In this document: piece by piece, positions 53,093-61,145 of the stretch
Position numbering within the stretch: position 1 is the stretch's first letter
Layout of the letters: the number at the start of each line of letters is the position of its first letter
Assembly: GCA_963827315.1 (NCBI GenBank)
Contig: CAWHAL010000002.1
Location: forward strand, 496,001 to 560,000
Source of the DNA: CAVXEF01 sp963827315
GTDB taxonomy: Bacteria; Planctomycetota; Phycisphaerae; Sedimentisphaerales; Anaerobacaceae
Direction of reading: 5' to 3'
Length of the DNA stretch: 64,000 nucleotides
Position numbers and translations under genes: made by a program
Notes under the pieces: generated by a model
Seen by the model: only the letters and a program-made list of their open reading frames with translations
The model's database searches: none
Told to the model about the DNA's origin: nothing

Positions 53093-53536
53093 ATGGACAG
53101 AGAAAATATCGAAGAAATTCTGAAAAGATTAGGCAGTGAAGATGTTCCGGCTGATGTGCATAAGATTGCGGAAGAGACATCGAGAGAGTTTAGTAAAACT
53201 TTAGCACAGCCGAGACATTATGTTTTGTGGGAGTATATTATGAAAAGTCCGATTACAAAACTCGCCGTTGCGGCAGCTGTCATCATTGCCTTCGGCATCG
53301 GCTTTTCCATTGGCCAACGGTCAAGACCAACACAGTTGGCGACTCACCCGCCCGATGTCACCGCCTACAGCACGGAGGTTTTGACGCATCCGGTCGCCCC
53401 GAAAGCCGAGGACAGCTTTTGGCGACAAAAAGCCCTTGCCGCAATGCAGCCAAGGCCTTATGCACAAACGAAGTTTGACAAAACGAGTTTGCTTGTAGGC
53501 TACAAACAATACCTTAAGGAGAAACACTATGACTAA
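53093..53536 (+). CDS. Anti-sigma-like single-pass membrane protein
   Basis: 147 residues: a cytoplasmic helical N-terminus (about 1-48), a connecting MKSPITKLAVAAAVIIAFGIGFSIGQ membrane segment (about 50-75), and a short extracytoplasmic tail. The segment MKSxITKLAxAAxxI is a wording I associate with planctomycete sigma-factor partner proteins. Position directly after the sigma gene supports an anti-sigma role. It overlaps the following gene by 8 bp. Confidence 0.7.
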   Translation: MDRENIEEILKRLGSEDVPADVHKIAEETSREFSKTLAQPRHYVLWEYIMKSPITKLAVAAAVIIAFGIGFSIGQRSRPTQLATHPPDVTAYSTEVLTHPVAPKAEDSFWRQKALAAMQPRPYAQTKFDKTSLLVGYKQYLKEKHYD

Positions 53537-55016
53537 GAAAAATCTCATCAACTTCTTGCTTACCGCCTCATACGTCGCCGTCACGTTCATCATCGGCTGT
53601 TACCCTGAAGATTCCCTCCAGTGGTCTAAAGACGGCTCCACCGGCATCTACCGCAAAAATGGCGCTCTTTTTATCGTCGATGGAAATACCGGGTCGCTTA
53701 CACAGGTCGCCCCCGGAGGAACCGCCACGCGCTGGCCCACCGTTTCGCCCGATGGTTCACAATTCGCCTACGGCCAGATAGTCAAAGTCGACAACTTTAA
53801 CAGTGCCTTAAAGCTGCTCCCGCAGGCTCAGGCCAAACTCATCAAAGCGCACGCTGAAATCCTCAAACAAAAAGTCCTCGCCGAAGGAATCAAGGACGGT
53901 AACTTCCCCTTCATCGGAAAACCTGTTGCCGCAGACGGCGGCCAGAAAGATTCCTTTAATGGCCAGCATATCGCCTGGGTCCAGAGATACCTCGTCGAAA
54001 AAACGGACACTCAACTCGCCCGTAAAATCGGCCCGGAAATTATCGAAAAAACCAAAGCCAAAGACCTGACTTACTGCCAGCTCGTTTGTGTCCTGACAGC
54101 CGACCCCAACAACCGGAAAATTCTCGTAACAAGCTCGCTGCAGCTCTGGCGCATCCGCTTCTCACCGGACTGCCGGCTTATCGCCTATGGCGCCGACCGT
54201 TTCAATGGCGCCGCTGAGGATGTCGGCTTCGACCTGTACATTGTTTCACCAGCCGAAAACACCCCCGCAGTGTTCCTCGCACCGGCCACAGCCGCCGGCT
54301 ACGATTTCCGAGCCGATTCCCGTGCAATCGCATATATCAAGCCGGAAGATGAATTCTTCGACACTCAGAAACCCACCCTCGGCTCGCTCGTTGAGCGGAC
54401 CGTCATCGACCCCAATGGCCGGCTACTTGCCTCGCTCGACTCTAATGACCCCTTACAAAGATATACCTGCACAGGTGCCGCTGCGGAACTCGCCGGTGTC
54501 TTATATCACCCCTGGATGCACGTCTCATACGCTTGTGAGAGTGACAATCGCATCCTCTTTGCCTCCGTAAAGATGTCCCTGCCCTCCGACATAGCCGGCG
54601 AAGAAAAAACAACCATCTTCTGCTATGACACCCTTACCCACGCCGTCAGCGAAATTATGCCTCAAGGGGTACTCGACTTCTCAGGGGGAAATTTGTACCT
54701 TTTCGTGCTTTCTGGCGACTCCCGGAAAATCCTCCTGCATGGAAAGAAAAACACACTCATTCTCCTCAGCAACAACTCAAAACTCCTCATCGACGAGAAA
54801 GAAGGGTTTGGAGAAGGAGATAACCCGCCCCTCAACCTTGTCGCCCAGTGGAAAGGCCCTGACCAGGTTTCCTGCCTCGTCTCCGAGAAATCCCATTACC
54901 TAACCAGTGACCCAAACACCCCAGCCCGTCGAAAGGAAATTGTCATCCTTGACGCTGATGGGAACCTAAAGCAAATCCTCAGCAAGGACTGGCCTGACGA
55001 ACTCCTCAAATTTTGA
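53529..55016 (+). CDS. Beta-propeller lipoprotein (TolB/PD40-like), unknown
   Basis: 495 residues: a signal segment with lipobox FIIGC (about 19-23), then WD40-like PD40 blades such as ATRWPTVSPDGSQFAYGQ, IRFSPDCRLIAYGAD and DFRADSRAIAYIKPED. TolB-type propellers bind protein partners or ligands outside the membrane; with the sigma/anti-sigma pair it may be the sensing component. Codon third positions look more C-rich than in neighbouring genes, though I did not count them. A strong terminator follows. Confidence 0.72.
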   Translation: MTKKNLINFLLTASYVAVTFIIGCYPEDSLQWSKDGSTGIYRKNGALFIVDGNTGSLTQVAPGGTATRWPTVSPDGSQFAYGQIVKVDNFNSALKLLPQAQAKLIKAHAEILKQKVLAEGIKDGNFPFIGKPVAADGGQKDSFNGQHIAWVQRYLVEKTDTQLARKIGPEIIEKTKAKDLTYCQLVCVLTADPNNRKILVTSSLQLWRIRFSPDCRLIAYGADRFNGAAEDVGFDLYIVSPAENTPAVFLAPATAAGYDFRADSRAIAYIKPEDEFFDTQKPTLGSLVERTVIDPNGRLLASLDSNDPLQRYTCTGAAAELAGVLYHPWMHVSYACESDNRILFASVKMSLPSDIAGEEKTTIFCYDTLTHAVSEIMPQGVLDFSGGNLYLFVLSGDSRKILLHGKKNTLILLSNNSKLLIDEKEGFGEGDNPPLNLVAQWKGPDQVSCLVSEKSHYLTSDPNTPARRKEIVILDADGNLKQILSKDWPDELLKF

Positions 55017-55045
55017 CCGGTTGCACCACTTTCTATGCTAAACAC

Positions 55046-55077
55046 AAAGGCCGAGCGCTTCCAGCGCTCGGCCTTTT
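55046..55077 (+). terminator. Terminator after the second ECF module
   Basis: AAAGGCCGAGCGCT and AGCGCTCGGCCTTTT form a 14-bp stem with a 3-nt loop. Because both ends carry A/T runs it can work in both directions and also end the convergent DUF6485 transcript. Confidence 0.88.
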
Positions 55078-55121
55078 ACTTGTCAAAATACGAGCAGTGT
55101 TCAACGAACAATGAGCGACGG

Positions 55122-55316
55122 TTACAATCCCCAGGCCTTTGCAAAGGCCGCAAAACTGCGGTCGTAGGTTTTTTCTACCGCCGGCGGGAAGCAGCAGCCG
55201 GGAAGTTGCTTGCTTGACAGGTGATAGCTCAGACACTCACAGCACATCCCCTTCCTGTCACATCCGGGATACGTGCAGCCGCAATTTTTCAGATTTTGTT
55301 TTTTATTGCATTCCAC
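55122..55316 (-). CDS. Small cysteine-rich protein, DUF6485 type
   Basis: About 64 residues with the pattern CNKKQNLKNCGCTYPGCDRKGMCCECLSYHLSSKQLPGCCFPPAVEKTYDRS, a cysteine arrangement I recall as DUF6485. The GTG start at 55316 has GGAG 8 bp upstream and gives the usual family start; the ATG at 55361 would add 15 unrelated residues. Eight or more cysteines imply metal binding; no function is known. Confidence 0.75.
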   Translation of the reverse strand: MECNKKQNLKNCGCTYPGCDRKGMCCECLSYHLSSKQLPGCCFPPAVEKTYDRSFAAFAKAWGL

Positions 55317-55371
55317 TGGAATATCTCCGGTTTCTAAACCCGAAACAAACACAAAATTCAAATATCAAAGG

Positions 55372-55950
55372 TTAGTGCAGCAGTTGCGCCAGACCTTTTC
55401 TTATCAGCATTACCGCAATGGCGGCCAGCAGCAGACTCATTATCTTCGACATCGCCTTGGTCCCCGCGTCGCCGACAAGTCGCATTAAAGCAGCGGAGCT
55501 TTTGAAAATCAGGCCTGCAAGAAAAATATTCAGCAGCACGGAAATGACGGTCGGCCAGAAACCATAATTTGATATCATCACCAGTGAAGATGTCAGGACC
55601 GCAGGTCCGACGATTAACGGGGTGCCCAACGGAACCGCCCCCAACTCCGTGCCGGGTATACGCTGTTTTTTAATCGGGTTCAAGAGGTCGGTGATTGCAA
55701 GGCAAAACAGTATCGCGCCGCCTGCGACCATAAAGTCTCCGATGGTGATGCCGAGCAGCTTGAACACACCTTTACCCAGCAGGATAAAACCCACCGCCAG
55801 GCCGGAAGCCGTGAACATTGACTGCACTATAATCTTTGTCTTTTCTTCTTCCTCCCTTCCCTCGGTAAGAGAGATAAAAATCGGAAGCACGCCGATGGCG
55901 TCAACCGCTACGAAGATGGCTATGAACGATAGCAAAATGTTATTTAACAT
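55372..55950 (-). CDS. MarC-family integral membrane protein
   Basis: 192 residues with six membrane helices and the family blocks LLSFIAIFVAVDAIGVLPIFISLTEG, FMVAGGAILFCLAITDLLNP and ELGAVPLGTPLIVGPAVLTS. The transport role of MarC proteins is unproven. The start could be the ATG at 55950 or the TTG at 55956. It lies between DUF6485 and the remnant of the GTPase gene end. Confidence 0.85.
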   Translation of the reverse strand: MLNNILLSFIAIFVAVDAIGVLPIFISLTEGREEEEKTKIIVQSMFTASGLAVGFILLGKGVFKLLGITIGDFMVAGGAILFCLAITDLLNPIKKQRIPGTELGAVPLGTPLIVGPAVLTSSLVMISNYGFWPTVISVLLNIFLAGLIFKSSAALMRLVGDAGTKAMSKIMSLLLAAIAVMLIRKGLAQLLH

Positions 55951-56079
55951 CGACAAGAAACCTGCCTTTCGAGCCGTCCGGTTAATTTTCTTGTGCCGAG
56001 TGCGTTATTCTAACTATGTGTAACCAAGATAAACAATCAAAAAACAACCGTTTCCTGCCGGCCTATCGTCTGCCGACGA

Positions 56080-56160
56080 CTAACTGAAATGCAATTCGAT
56101 AATATCTTTGTCGTTCAGGACGTGGTTTTTCTGGACGTTTTGGCCTTTCCGGCTCCTCCA
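56080..56160 (-). pseudogene. TGS-GTPase 3'-end remnant
   Basis: On the minus strand it encodes W-R-S-R-KGQNVQKNHVLNDKDIIELHFS-stop, against WGSGVYKGQNVQKNHVLNDKDIIELHFG-stop at the true gene end (57164-57250). Apart from two codons missing near its start it keeps the frame. A 38-nt block within it is identical to the gene; there are only a few changes elsewhere. It begins 9 bp after the stop of the intervening secreted-protein gene. Confidence 0.8.
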
Positions 56161-56168
56161 TCAAACAC

Positions 56169-57062
56169 TTATTCATTGGCAGACGTCTTGTTTTGCCTTA
56201 TCAGACGAAATGTGCACTCATCATCTTCGTAACTAATATTCAAATCCCACCCAGCCTTGTTCGCTCTGTCCTGCCATATTGTTTCAAAGATTTTTTGGTA
56301 ATCTGCAAATGAGATTTGCCCTTTCAGATGTGAGGTTATTTTATAAAGCAGAAAGTATATGGGTTTCATTCGCACAATGGCTTCTTGGTCATCCAGTTTT
56401 TCCAATGTAACACTGCTCCCACTTAACTTCGCTTGCTCCCAGCACAGATACAAAACGAATGCCTTTTCCGGCGGCAGGAATGGGACCTGTGCTTTTGCTG
56501 CCACCAAATATCCCCGTCCATCCGCAAACCAAGTGAAAGCAAAATCCTTTCCTTTCTCCTTCGCGAGAAAGTTGAAAAGGCGGACTTGTTCAGACCAGTA
56601 TCCCTCTTGCCTTAGCCATATCTTATTCTGTTCTGCAATATCGGGAAATTCCGATGTCGGGAGGGTCGCTATCTTGTCGAGGCGTATCGTTATACCCTCC
56701 AACTGTCTGAAATACCAGTTCTCTCCCTCGACCAGAAAAGTAAAGCAGTATGTTACTTTCTCGCCATCGAACGTCAACGGAACCAGGTAGTGCAGGTGAC
56801 TGCCTACCCTGTAGCATTCAGGAGTTGCTTGCCATTCCTGCCACACCGCCTTCTCCCTCATGGTGCTTAGAAATTCCATCAGTTTTTCTTTCAAAGGAAC
56901 CATTTCAGGATATGGCCTGACCTTATCTACCGTCATTTGGCCTTTTTTGAGGGCTCCTACAAATTCGCGCCAAACTCGAATGTCATCGTGGCTTTGCGTA
57001 GCACCACATGTGCACAAAAGCAATAGAGCAGTAACTGGAAGAACGAATGTTATTGATTTCAT
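56169..57062 (-). CDS. Secreted protein of unknown function
   Basis: 297 residues: signal peptide (KSITFVLPVTALLLLCTCGATQ; a weak lipobox LCTC is possible), then a mixed body I do not recognise (segments YRVGSHLHYLVPLTFDGEKVTYCFTFLVEGENWYFRQLEGITIRLDKI and FLPPEKAFVLYLCWEQAKLSGSSVTLEKLDDQEAIVRMKP). The ATG has AAAGGA 7 bp upstream. It lies between the TGS GTPase gene and a second partial copy of that gene's end, so it looks like an inserted cargo gene. Confidence 0.72.
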   Translation of the reverse strand: MKSITFVLPVTALLLLCTCGATQSHDDIRVWREFVGALKKGQMTVDKVRPYPEMVPLKEKLMEFLSTMREKAVWQEWQATPECYRVGSHLHYLVPLTFDGEKVTYCFTFLVEGENWYFRQLEGITIRLDKIATLPTSEFPDIAEQNKIWLRQEGYWSEQVRLFNFLAKEKGKDFAFTWFADGRGYLVAAKAQVPFLPPEKAFVLYLCWEQAKLSGSSVTLEKLDDQEAIVRMKPIYFLLYKITSHLKGQISFADYQKIFETIWQDRANKAGWDLNISYEDDECTFRLIRQNKTSANE

Positions 57063-57120
57063 GGCGTTGTCCTTTCATTTATTGGCGACTCTTTGGACCA
57101 ATACTCCTGCAGCAGACGTT

Positions 57121-57135
57121 GTGTCCGCCGGACAC
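57121..57135. other. Perfect palindrome near the GTPase stop
   Basis: GTGTCC-GCC-GGACAC, 28 bp past the GTPase stop, in the gap before the 297-residue gene. It may be a terminator stem without T-run or a protein site at the cassette edge. Confidence 0.4.
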
Positions 57136-57163
57136 TGCGACTATAGCTGCTCTGGGCCATCAT

Positions 57164-57250
57164 TTACCCAAAATGCAATTCGATGATATCTTTGTCGTTC
57201 AGGACGTGGTTTTTCTGGACGTTCTGGCCTTTATAGACTCCGCTGCCCCA
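57164..57250 (-). repeat. GTPase 3' end, first copy of duplicated segment
   Basis: Second copy at 56080-56160, 1.0 kb downstream on the same strand, with a 38-nt identical block. Confidence 0.8.
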
Positions 57251-58147
57251 GATTCTTGCCGACTTTAATTTATCGGTCAGTTCCCGGTGAATAGCGGTGG
57301 CGAGGTCTGAAACGCTCGAGCCTGCCGGCAGCGTGAACGGCTCATCCATATCAGGTTTTTTGCCGGGCGGCTTGGCGTAAACGCGTATGATATTCAGCAT
57401 TCTAAAAAGCATGCCGACAAGCTCATCGAGGCCGGTGCCGGTCCTGGTTGAGATTTCAACAGGTTCAAGGCGATGGCCACACAATTGTTTCAGAGCTTCG
57501 AGTGCGTCGGGTTTTGCGATGTCGGATTTGGTGCAGATGCAAAATGCTCTTTTGCCGAGAGGATTACCCCGCCGGTCGAGGGCGGCGGTTTCGCTGTCGA
57601 TAAGTAAACTTTTAGAATCCAAAAAGGCAAGACAGATGCTCAATTGCTGCCTGATGTCGGCTGAGAGGTCGATGACTATCGCAATTGCATCACAGTTGCG
57701 ATATGTGCCGACCTGGCCGGGCGTGATATAGTCGGCGGTGATGGGCGGCATATCAATAAGCTGAATCTGAACGTCCTCGAACGTTACCATAGCCGGCACA
57801 GGTGCGCCGGTTGCGAATGGAAAATCAGCGACATTAACCTTGGCGTTAGATATCGCAGCGATGATGGAGCTTTTGCCGCAGTTGGGCGTACCAATCAGGA
57901 CTATTTGGCCGGCACCGGTGCGGGGCACGTGAAAGATATCGGCGTGTTTGCCGCTCTTTTTTTGTGTGGAAACCTCTTTTAGTTTGCTGAGCTTCCTGCG
58001 AAGGTCGGCCTTCAGGTGGTCGGTGCCCTTGTGCTTGGGCATAACCGCCAGCATCCGTTCAATCGCAAGGATTTTTTCCTCGCTGGTGGTCGCCTCGCGG
58101 TACCACTGCTCAGCCTTGAAATATTCCGGTGTAAGGTTAGCTGGCAC
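57164..58147 (-). CDS. DRG/Obg-like GTPase with TGS domain
   Basis: 327 residues: an N-terminal helical part, G1 IGTPNCGKSS (about 84-93), G3 as DMPP (DxxG replaced by DMPP, as in DRG-like GTPases), G4 as TKSD, and a C-terminal TGS domain (about 245-327) ending in the KGQNVQKNHVLNDKDIIELHFG block. DRG-like GTPases associate with ribosomes or tRNA factors; the role in bacteria is not settled. The 3' end recurs at 56080-56160. Confidence 0.82.
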   Translation of the reverse strand: MPANLTPEYFKAEQWYREATTSEEKILAIERMLAVMPKHKGTDHLKADLRRKLSKLKEVSTQKKSGKHADIFHVPRTGAGQIVLIGTPNCGKSSIIAAISNAKVNVADFPFATGAPVPAMVTFEDVQIQLIDMPPITADYITPGQVGTYRNCDAIAIVIDLSADIRQQLSICLAFLDSKSLLIDSETAALDRRGNPLGKRAFCICTKSDIAKPDALEALKQLCGHRLEPVEISTRTGTGLDELVGMLFRMLNIIRVYAKPPGKKPDMDEPFTLPAGSSVSDLATAIHRELTDKLKSARIWGSGVYKGQNVQKNHVLNDKDIIELHFG

Positions 58148-58248
58148 GGTAAGAAAATAAAAAATTAAAAATCAAAAATAAAAAATGTGGGGTCCGCTTG
58201 CAACGGACAATTTCCTTATCTTTTATATTTTATTTTTTATGTTTTATT

Positions 58249-59337
58249 TTACTCAGTAACTTTAGCAGCGACGAGGTCACCAACCTGACTTGTTGAGAAG
58301 CCCATTTTACCGGCCTGGAGCGACTTTACTTTATTGGCGGTTACGAACATCACGGCCTTTTCGACCGCATCGGCTGCTTTTTCTTCGCCCAAGGCAGCGA
58401 GCATCATTTGCCCTGCGCAAATGGCCGCCAGTGGGTTGATGACGCCTTTGCCGGTATACTTCGGTGCGCTGCCGCCGATAGGCTCGAACATACTGACGCC
58501 TTGTGGATTGATATTTCCGCCGGCTGCGATGCCCATACCGCCCTGCACGATTGCGCCGAGGTCGGTGATGATGTCGCCGAACATATTTCCGGTTACGATA
58601 ACGTCGAACCATTCGGGGTTCTTGATCATCCACATACAGGTGGCGTCAACGTGGTAATATTCTCTTTTGATGTCGGGATATTCCTTTTGGCCCATTTCGT
58701 GAAAGGCCCGCTCCCACAGGTCGTAGATGTACGTTAATACGTTTGTCTTGCCGCAAAGGGCCAGTATATTTTCTTTTCCTTTGCCGCGGGATTTTTTGCC
58801 GTATTTGCGGGCGTATTCGAATGCGTATTTCAGGCAGCGGTCGACCTGGAAGCGGCTATAGACCGCTGACTGTACTGCAACTTCGTTTGGCGTTCCTTTC
58901 ATTGTGAAGCCGCCTGTGCCGGTGTACATATCGCCGGTATTTTCGCGGACGACGACAAAGTCGATATCATCCGGCCCTTTATTTTTGAGCGGAGTTTCCA
59001 CGCCCGGATATAATCTCACCGGACGAAGGTTTATGTACTGGTCAAGCTCAAAGCGGGCCTTGAGCAGGATTCCTTTTTCGAGGATGCCCGGCGCAACGTC
59101 GGGATGGCCGATAGCACCTAATAGAATTGCGTCGAACTTTCGAAGCTCTTCGATGGCGCTATTTGGCAGCGTCTCTCCGGTTCTTTTATATCTTTCGCCG
59201 CCGAAGTCGAAATGTGTCAAATCGACTTTGAATTTGAACTTATTCGCAGCCGCCTTTAGTACTTTTACCGCTTCAGCGATTACTTCCGGCCCGGTGCCGT
59301 CGCCGGGAATCACCGCGATTTTATATGTCTTCGCCAC
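58249..59337 (-). CDS. leuB: 3-isopropylmalate dehydrogenase
   Basis: Last gene of the leucine operon: oxidises and decarboxylates 3-isopropylmalate with NAD. 362 residues with IPGDGTGPEVIAEAV at the start, LKARFELDQYINLRPVRLYPG, VVRENTGDMYTG, and FGDIITDLGAIVQGGMGIAAGGNINP. The family is shared with isocitrate and tartrate dehydrogenases; the operon settles it as LeuB. It follows leuD by about 24 bp. Confidence 0.93.
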   Translation of the reverse strand: MAKTYKIAVIPGDGTGPEVIAEAVKVLKAAANKFKFKVDLTHFDFGGERYKRTGETLPNSAIEELRKFDAILLGAIGHPDVAPGILEKGILLKARFELDQYINLRPVRLYPGVETPLKNKGPDDIDFVVVRENTGDMYTGTGGFTMKGTPNEVAVQSAVYSRFQVDRCLKYAFEYARKYGKKSRGKGKENILALCGKTNVLTYIYDLWERAFHEMGQKEYPDIKREYYHVDATCMWMIKNPEWFDVIVTGNMFGDIITDLGAIVQGGMGIAAGGNINPQGVSMFEPIGGSAPKYTGKGVINPLAAICAGQMMLAALGEEKAADAVEKAVMFVTANKVKSLQAGKMGFSTSQVGDLVAAKVTE

Positions 59338-59361
59338 TTTCAGTTCTCCTTCGTTGTTATT

Positions 59362-59847
59362 TTACTTATGTGTCTTGATTATGTGTTCCAGTAGTCCGCC
59401 AGCGTTGATAATTTTCAGTGCAAAGTCGGGCAGCGGATTAAATTTGATACTAATGCCGCTGGTTTTATTTTTAATCAAGCCGGCTTCGTAATCGACCTCC
59501 AGTTCGTCGCCATTTTTGATTTTGTCCGGCGCTTCGGATGATTCTATGATATAGTAGCCGTTGTTTATTGCGTTTCGATAGAAGATTCGGGCGAAGGATT
59601 TTGCGATTACGGTTTGTACGCCTGCGCCGCGAATGGCCCAGACGGCGTGCTCTCTGGACGAGCCGCAGCCGAAGTCCTCACCCGCGGCGATTATGTCACC
59701 CGGCTTTACCTTTTTGACGAAGTCCTTGTCCAAATCTTCGAGGCAGTGTTTTGCCAGTTCAGCTACATCGTCGGTGTTTAGGTACCGCGCTGGTATAATC
59801 TCATCGGTATTTATATGGTCGCGTTTGTAAACATGAGCTTTTGCCAT
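59362..59847 (-). CDS. leuD: 3-isopropylmalate dehydratase small subunit
   Basis: 161 residues, the swivel-domain subunit of isopropylmalate isomerase: HINTDEIIPARYLNTDD, ILAAGEDFGCGSSREHAVWAIRGAGV and AKSFARIFYRNAINNGYY. The serine/arginine in GCGSSREH are the active-site residues given by this subunit. It is short, of the archaeal/LeuD2 type, matching the large subunit beside it. 7 bp from leuC. Confidence 0.94.
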   Translation of the reverse strand: MAKAHVYKRDHINTDEIIPARYLNTDDVAELAKHCLEDLDKDFVKKVKPGDIIAAGEDFGCGSSREHAVWAIRGAGVQTVIAKSFARIFYRNAINNGYYIIESSEAPDKIKNGDELEVDYEAGLIKNKTSGISIKFNPLPDFALKIINAGGLLEHIIKTHK

Positions 59848-59854
59848 AGTTTCC

Positions 59855-61117
59855 TCACATGTATTTTCTCGGGTCAGCCAGTTTGCCTTCGATTGCGCTT
59901 GCGGCGGCGGTAGCGGGGCTGGCTAAGTAAACTTCACTTTTTGGGTGTCCCATTCGGCCGACAAAATTTCTGTTTGTTGTGCTAACGCACTTTTCGCCGG
60001 CGGCGAGGACGCCCATAAAGCCGCCCAGACACGCGCCACAGGTCGGCGCGGAAATCACACAGCCGGCATCATAGAAAATATCGAACAGGCCTTCGTCCAT
60101 CGCCTGCTTCCAGATTTCAGGTGTTGCAGGGACAACGATGGTTCTTATAGCGACCTTTTTGCCTTTGAATATCCCGGCGGCGATTCTTAAATCCTCGATT
60201 CGGCCGTTGGTACAGCTTCCGATATAGGCCTGGTCCATCTTTATTCCGGCACAATCGCCGATTTTTTTGCCGTTGCTGGGCAGGTTCGGCAGAGCGACCA
60301 TCGGCTCCAATTTCGAGCAGTCAATTTCGACAACGCCTTCATATTCAGCGTCTTTATCCGATTCATAAACGGTATAATTTTTTTTGGCCTTGAGGTGCTC
60401 ATCGAGATATTTTTTTGTAGTTTCATCAAAGCCGATAATTCCGTTCTTTGCGCCTGCTTCGATGGCCATATTCGTGATGGTCATCCGAGCTTCCATCGAC
60501 ATTTCCGCCAACGCCGGGCCGGTAAATTCCATCGCCTTGTAAAGTGCACCATCGACGCCGATTTTCGCAATTACTGCTAAGATAATGTCCTTGCTGTAAA
60601 CGCCTTTAGGTAGCGACCCTTTGAGCACAAACTTTATTGACGCAGGAACTTTGAACCACAGTGTTCCTGTGGCAATGGCCGCCGCCAAATCCGTTGAGCC
60701 GATACCTGTGCCAAAAGCCGCAAATGCACCATAAGTGCACGTGTGCGAGTCGGGGCCGACTATAACTTCGCCGGGCCGAATATGTCCCTGCTCCGGCAAT
60801 AGTGCGTGGCAGACGCCTGCTCTTCCGATTTTGTAGTAATGTTTTATCCCGTGGCGTTTTGCCCACTGGTCGAGTCTTTTATGCAGCTCGGCGCTTTTTA
60901 TGTCCTTGGCCGGCTGAAAGTGGTCCGGCGTAACGACGATTTTTTCGGGGTCGAATACCTTATCGAGACCTTTTTCTTCGAGCATCGAAATAGCAGGCGG
61001 CGTTGTGACATCTACGCACATAACAATATCGAGCTTCGCATCTACAAGCTCGCCCGGCCTGACAGATTTCTTCCCACTTGCCTTCGCCAAAATCTTTTCC
61101 GTTATCGTCATTGACAT
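59855..61117 (-). CDS. leuC: 3-isopropylmalate dehydratase large subunit
   Basis: 420 residues, aconitase-like iron-sulfur subunit: ADHFQ-type histidine region (VTPDHFQPAKDIKSAE), GPDSHTCTYGAFAAFGTGIGSTDLA, and the cluster cysteines in YIGSCTNGR and CGACLGGFMG. It is the shorter, LeuC2-type form that pairs with the 161-residue LeuD. An upstream gap of 28 bp to leuA implies one operon. Confidence 0.94.
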   Translation of the reverse strand: MSMTITEKILAKASGKKSVRPGELVDAKLDIVMCVDVTTPPAISMLEEKGLDKVFDPEKIVVTPDHFQPAKDIKSAELHKRLDQWAKRHGIKHYYKIGRAGVCHALLPEQGHIRPGEVIVGPDSHTCTYGAFAAFGTGIGSTDLAAAIATGTLWFKVPASIKFVLKGSLPKGVYSKDIILAVIAKIGVDGALYKAMEFTGPALAEMSMEARMTITNMAIEAGAKNGIIGFDETTKKYLDEHLKAKKNYTVYESDKDAEYEGVVEIDCSKLEPMVALPNLPSNGKKIGDCAGIKMDQAYIGSCTNGRIEDLRIAAGIFKGKKVAIRTIVVPATPEIWKQAMDEGLFDIFYDAGCVISAPTCGACLGGFMGVLAAGEKCVSTTNRNFVGRMGHPKSEVYLASPATAAASAIEGKLADPRKYM

Positions 61118-61145
61118 AAATTAGTCCTTAGTTCGTAGTTGTTAG

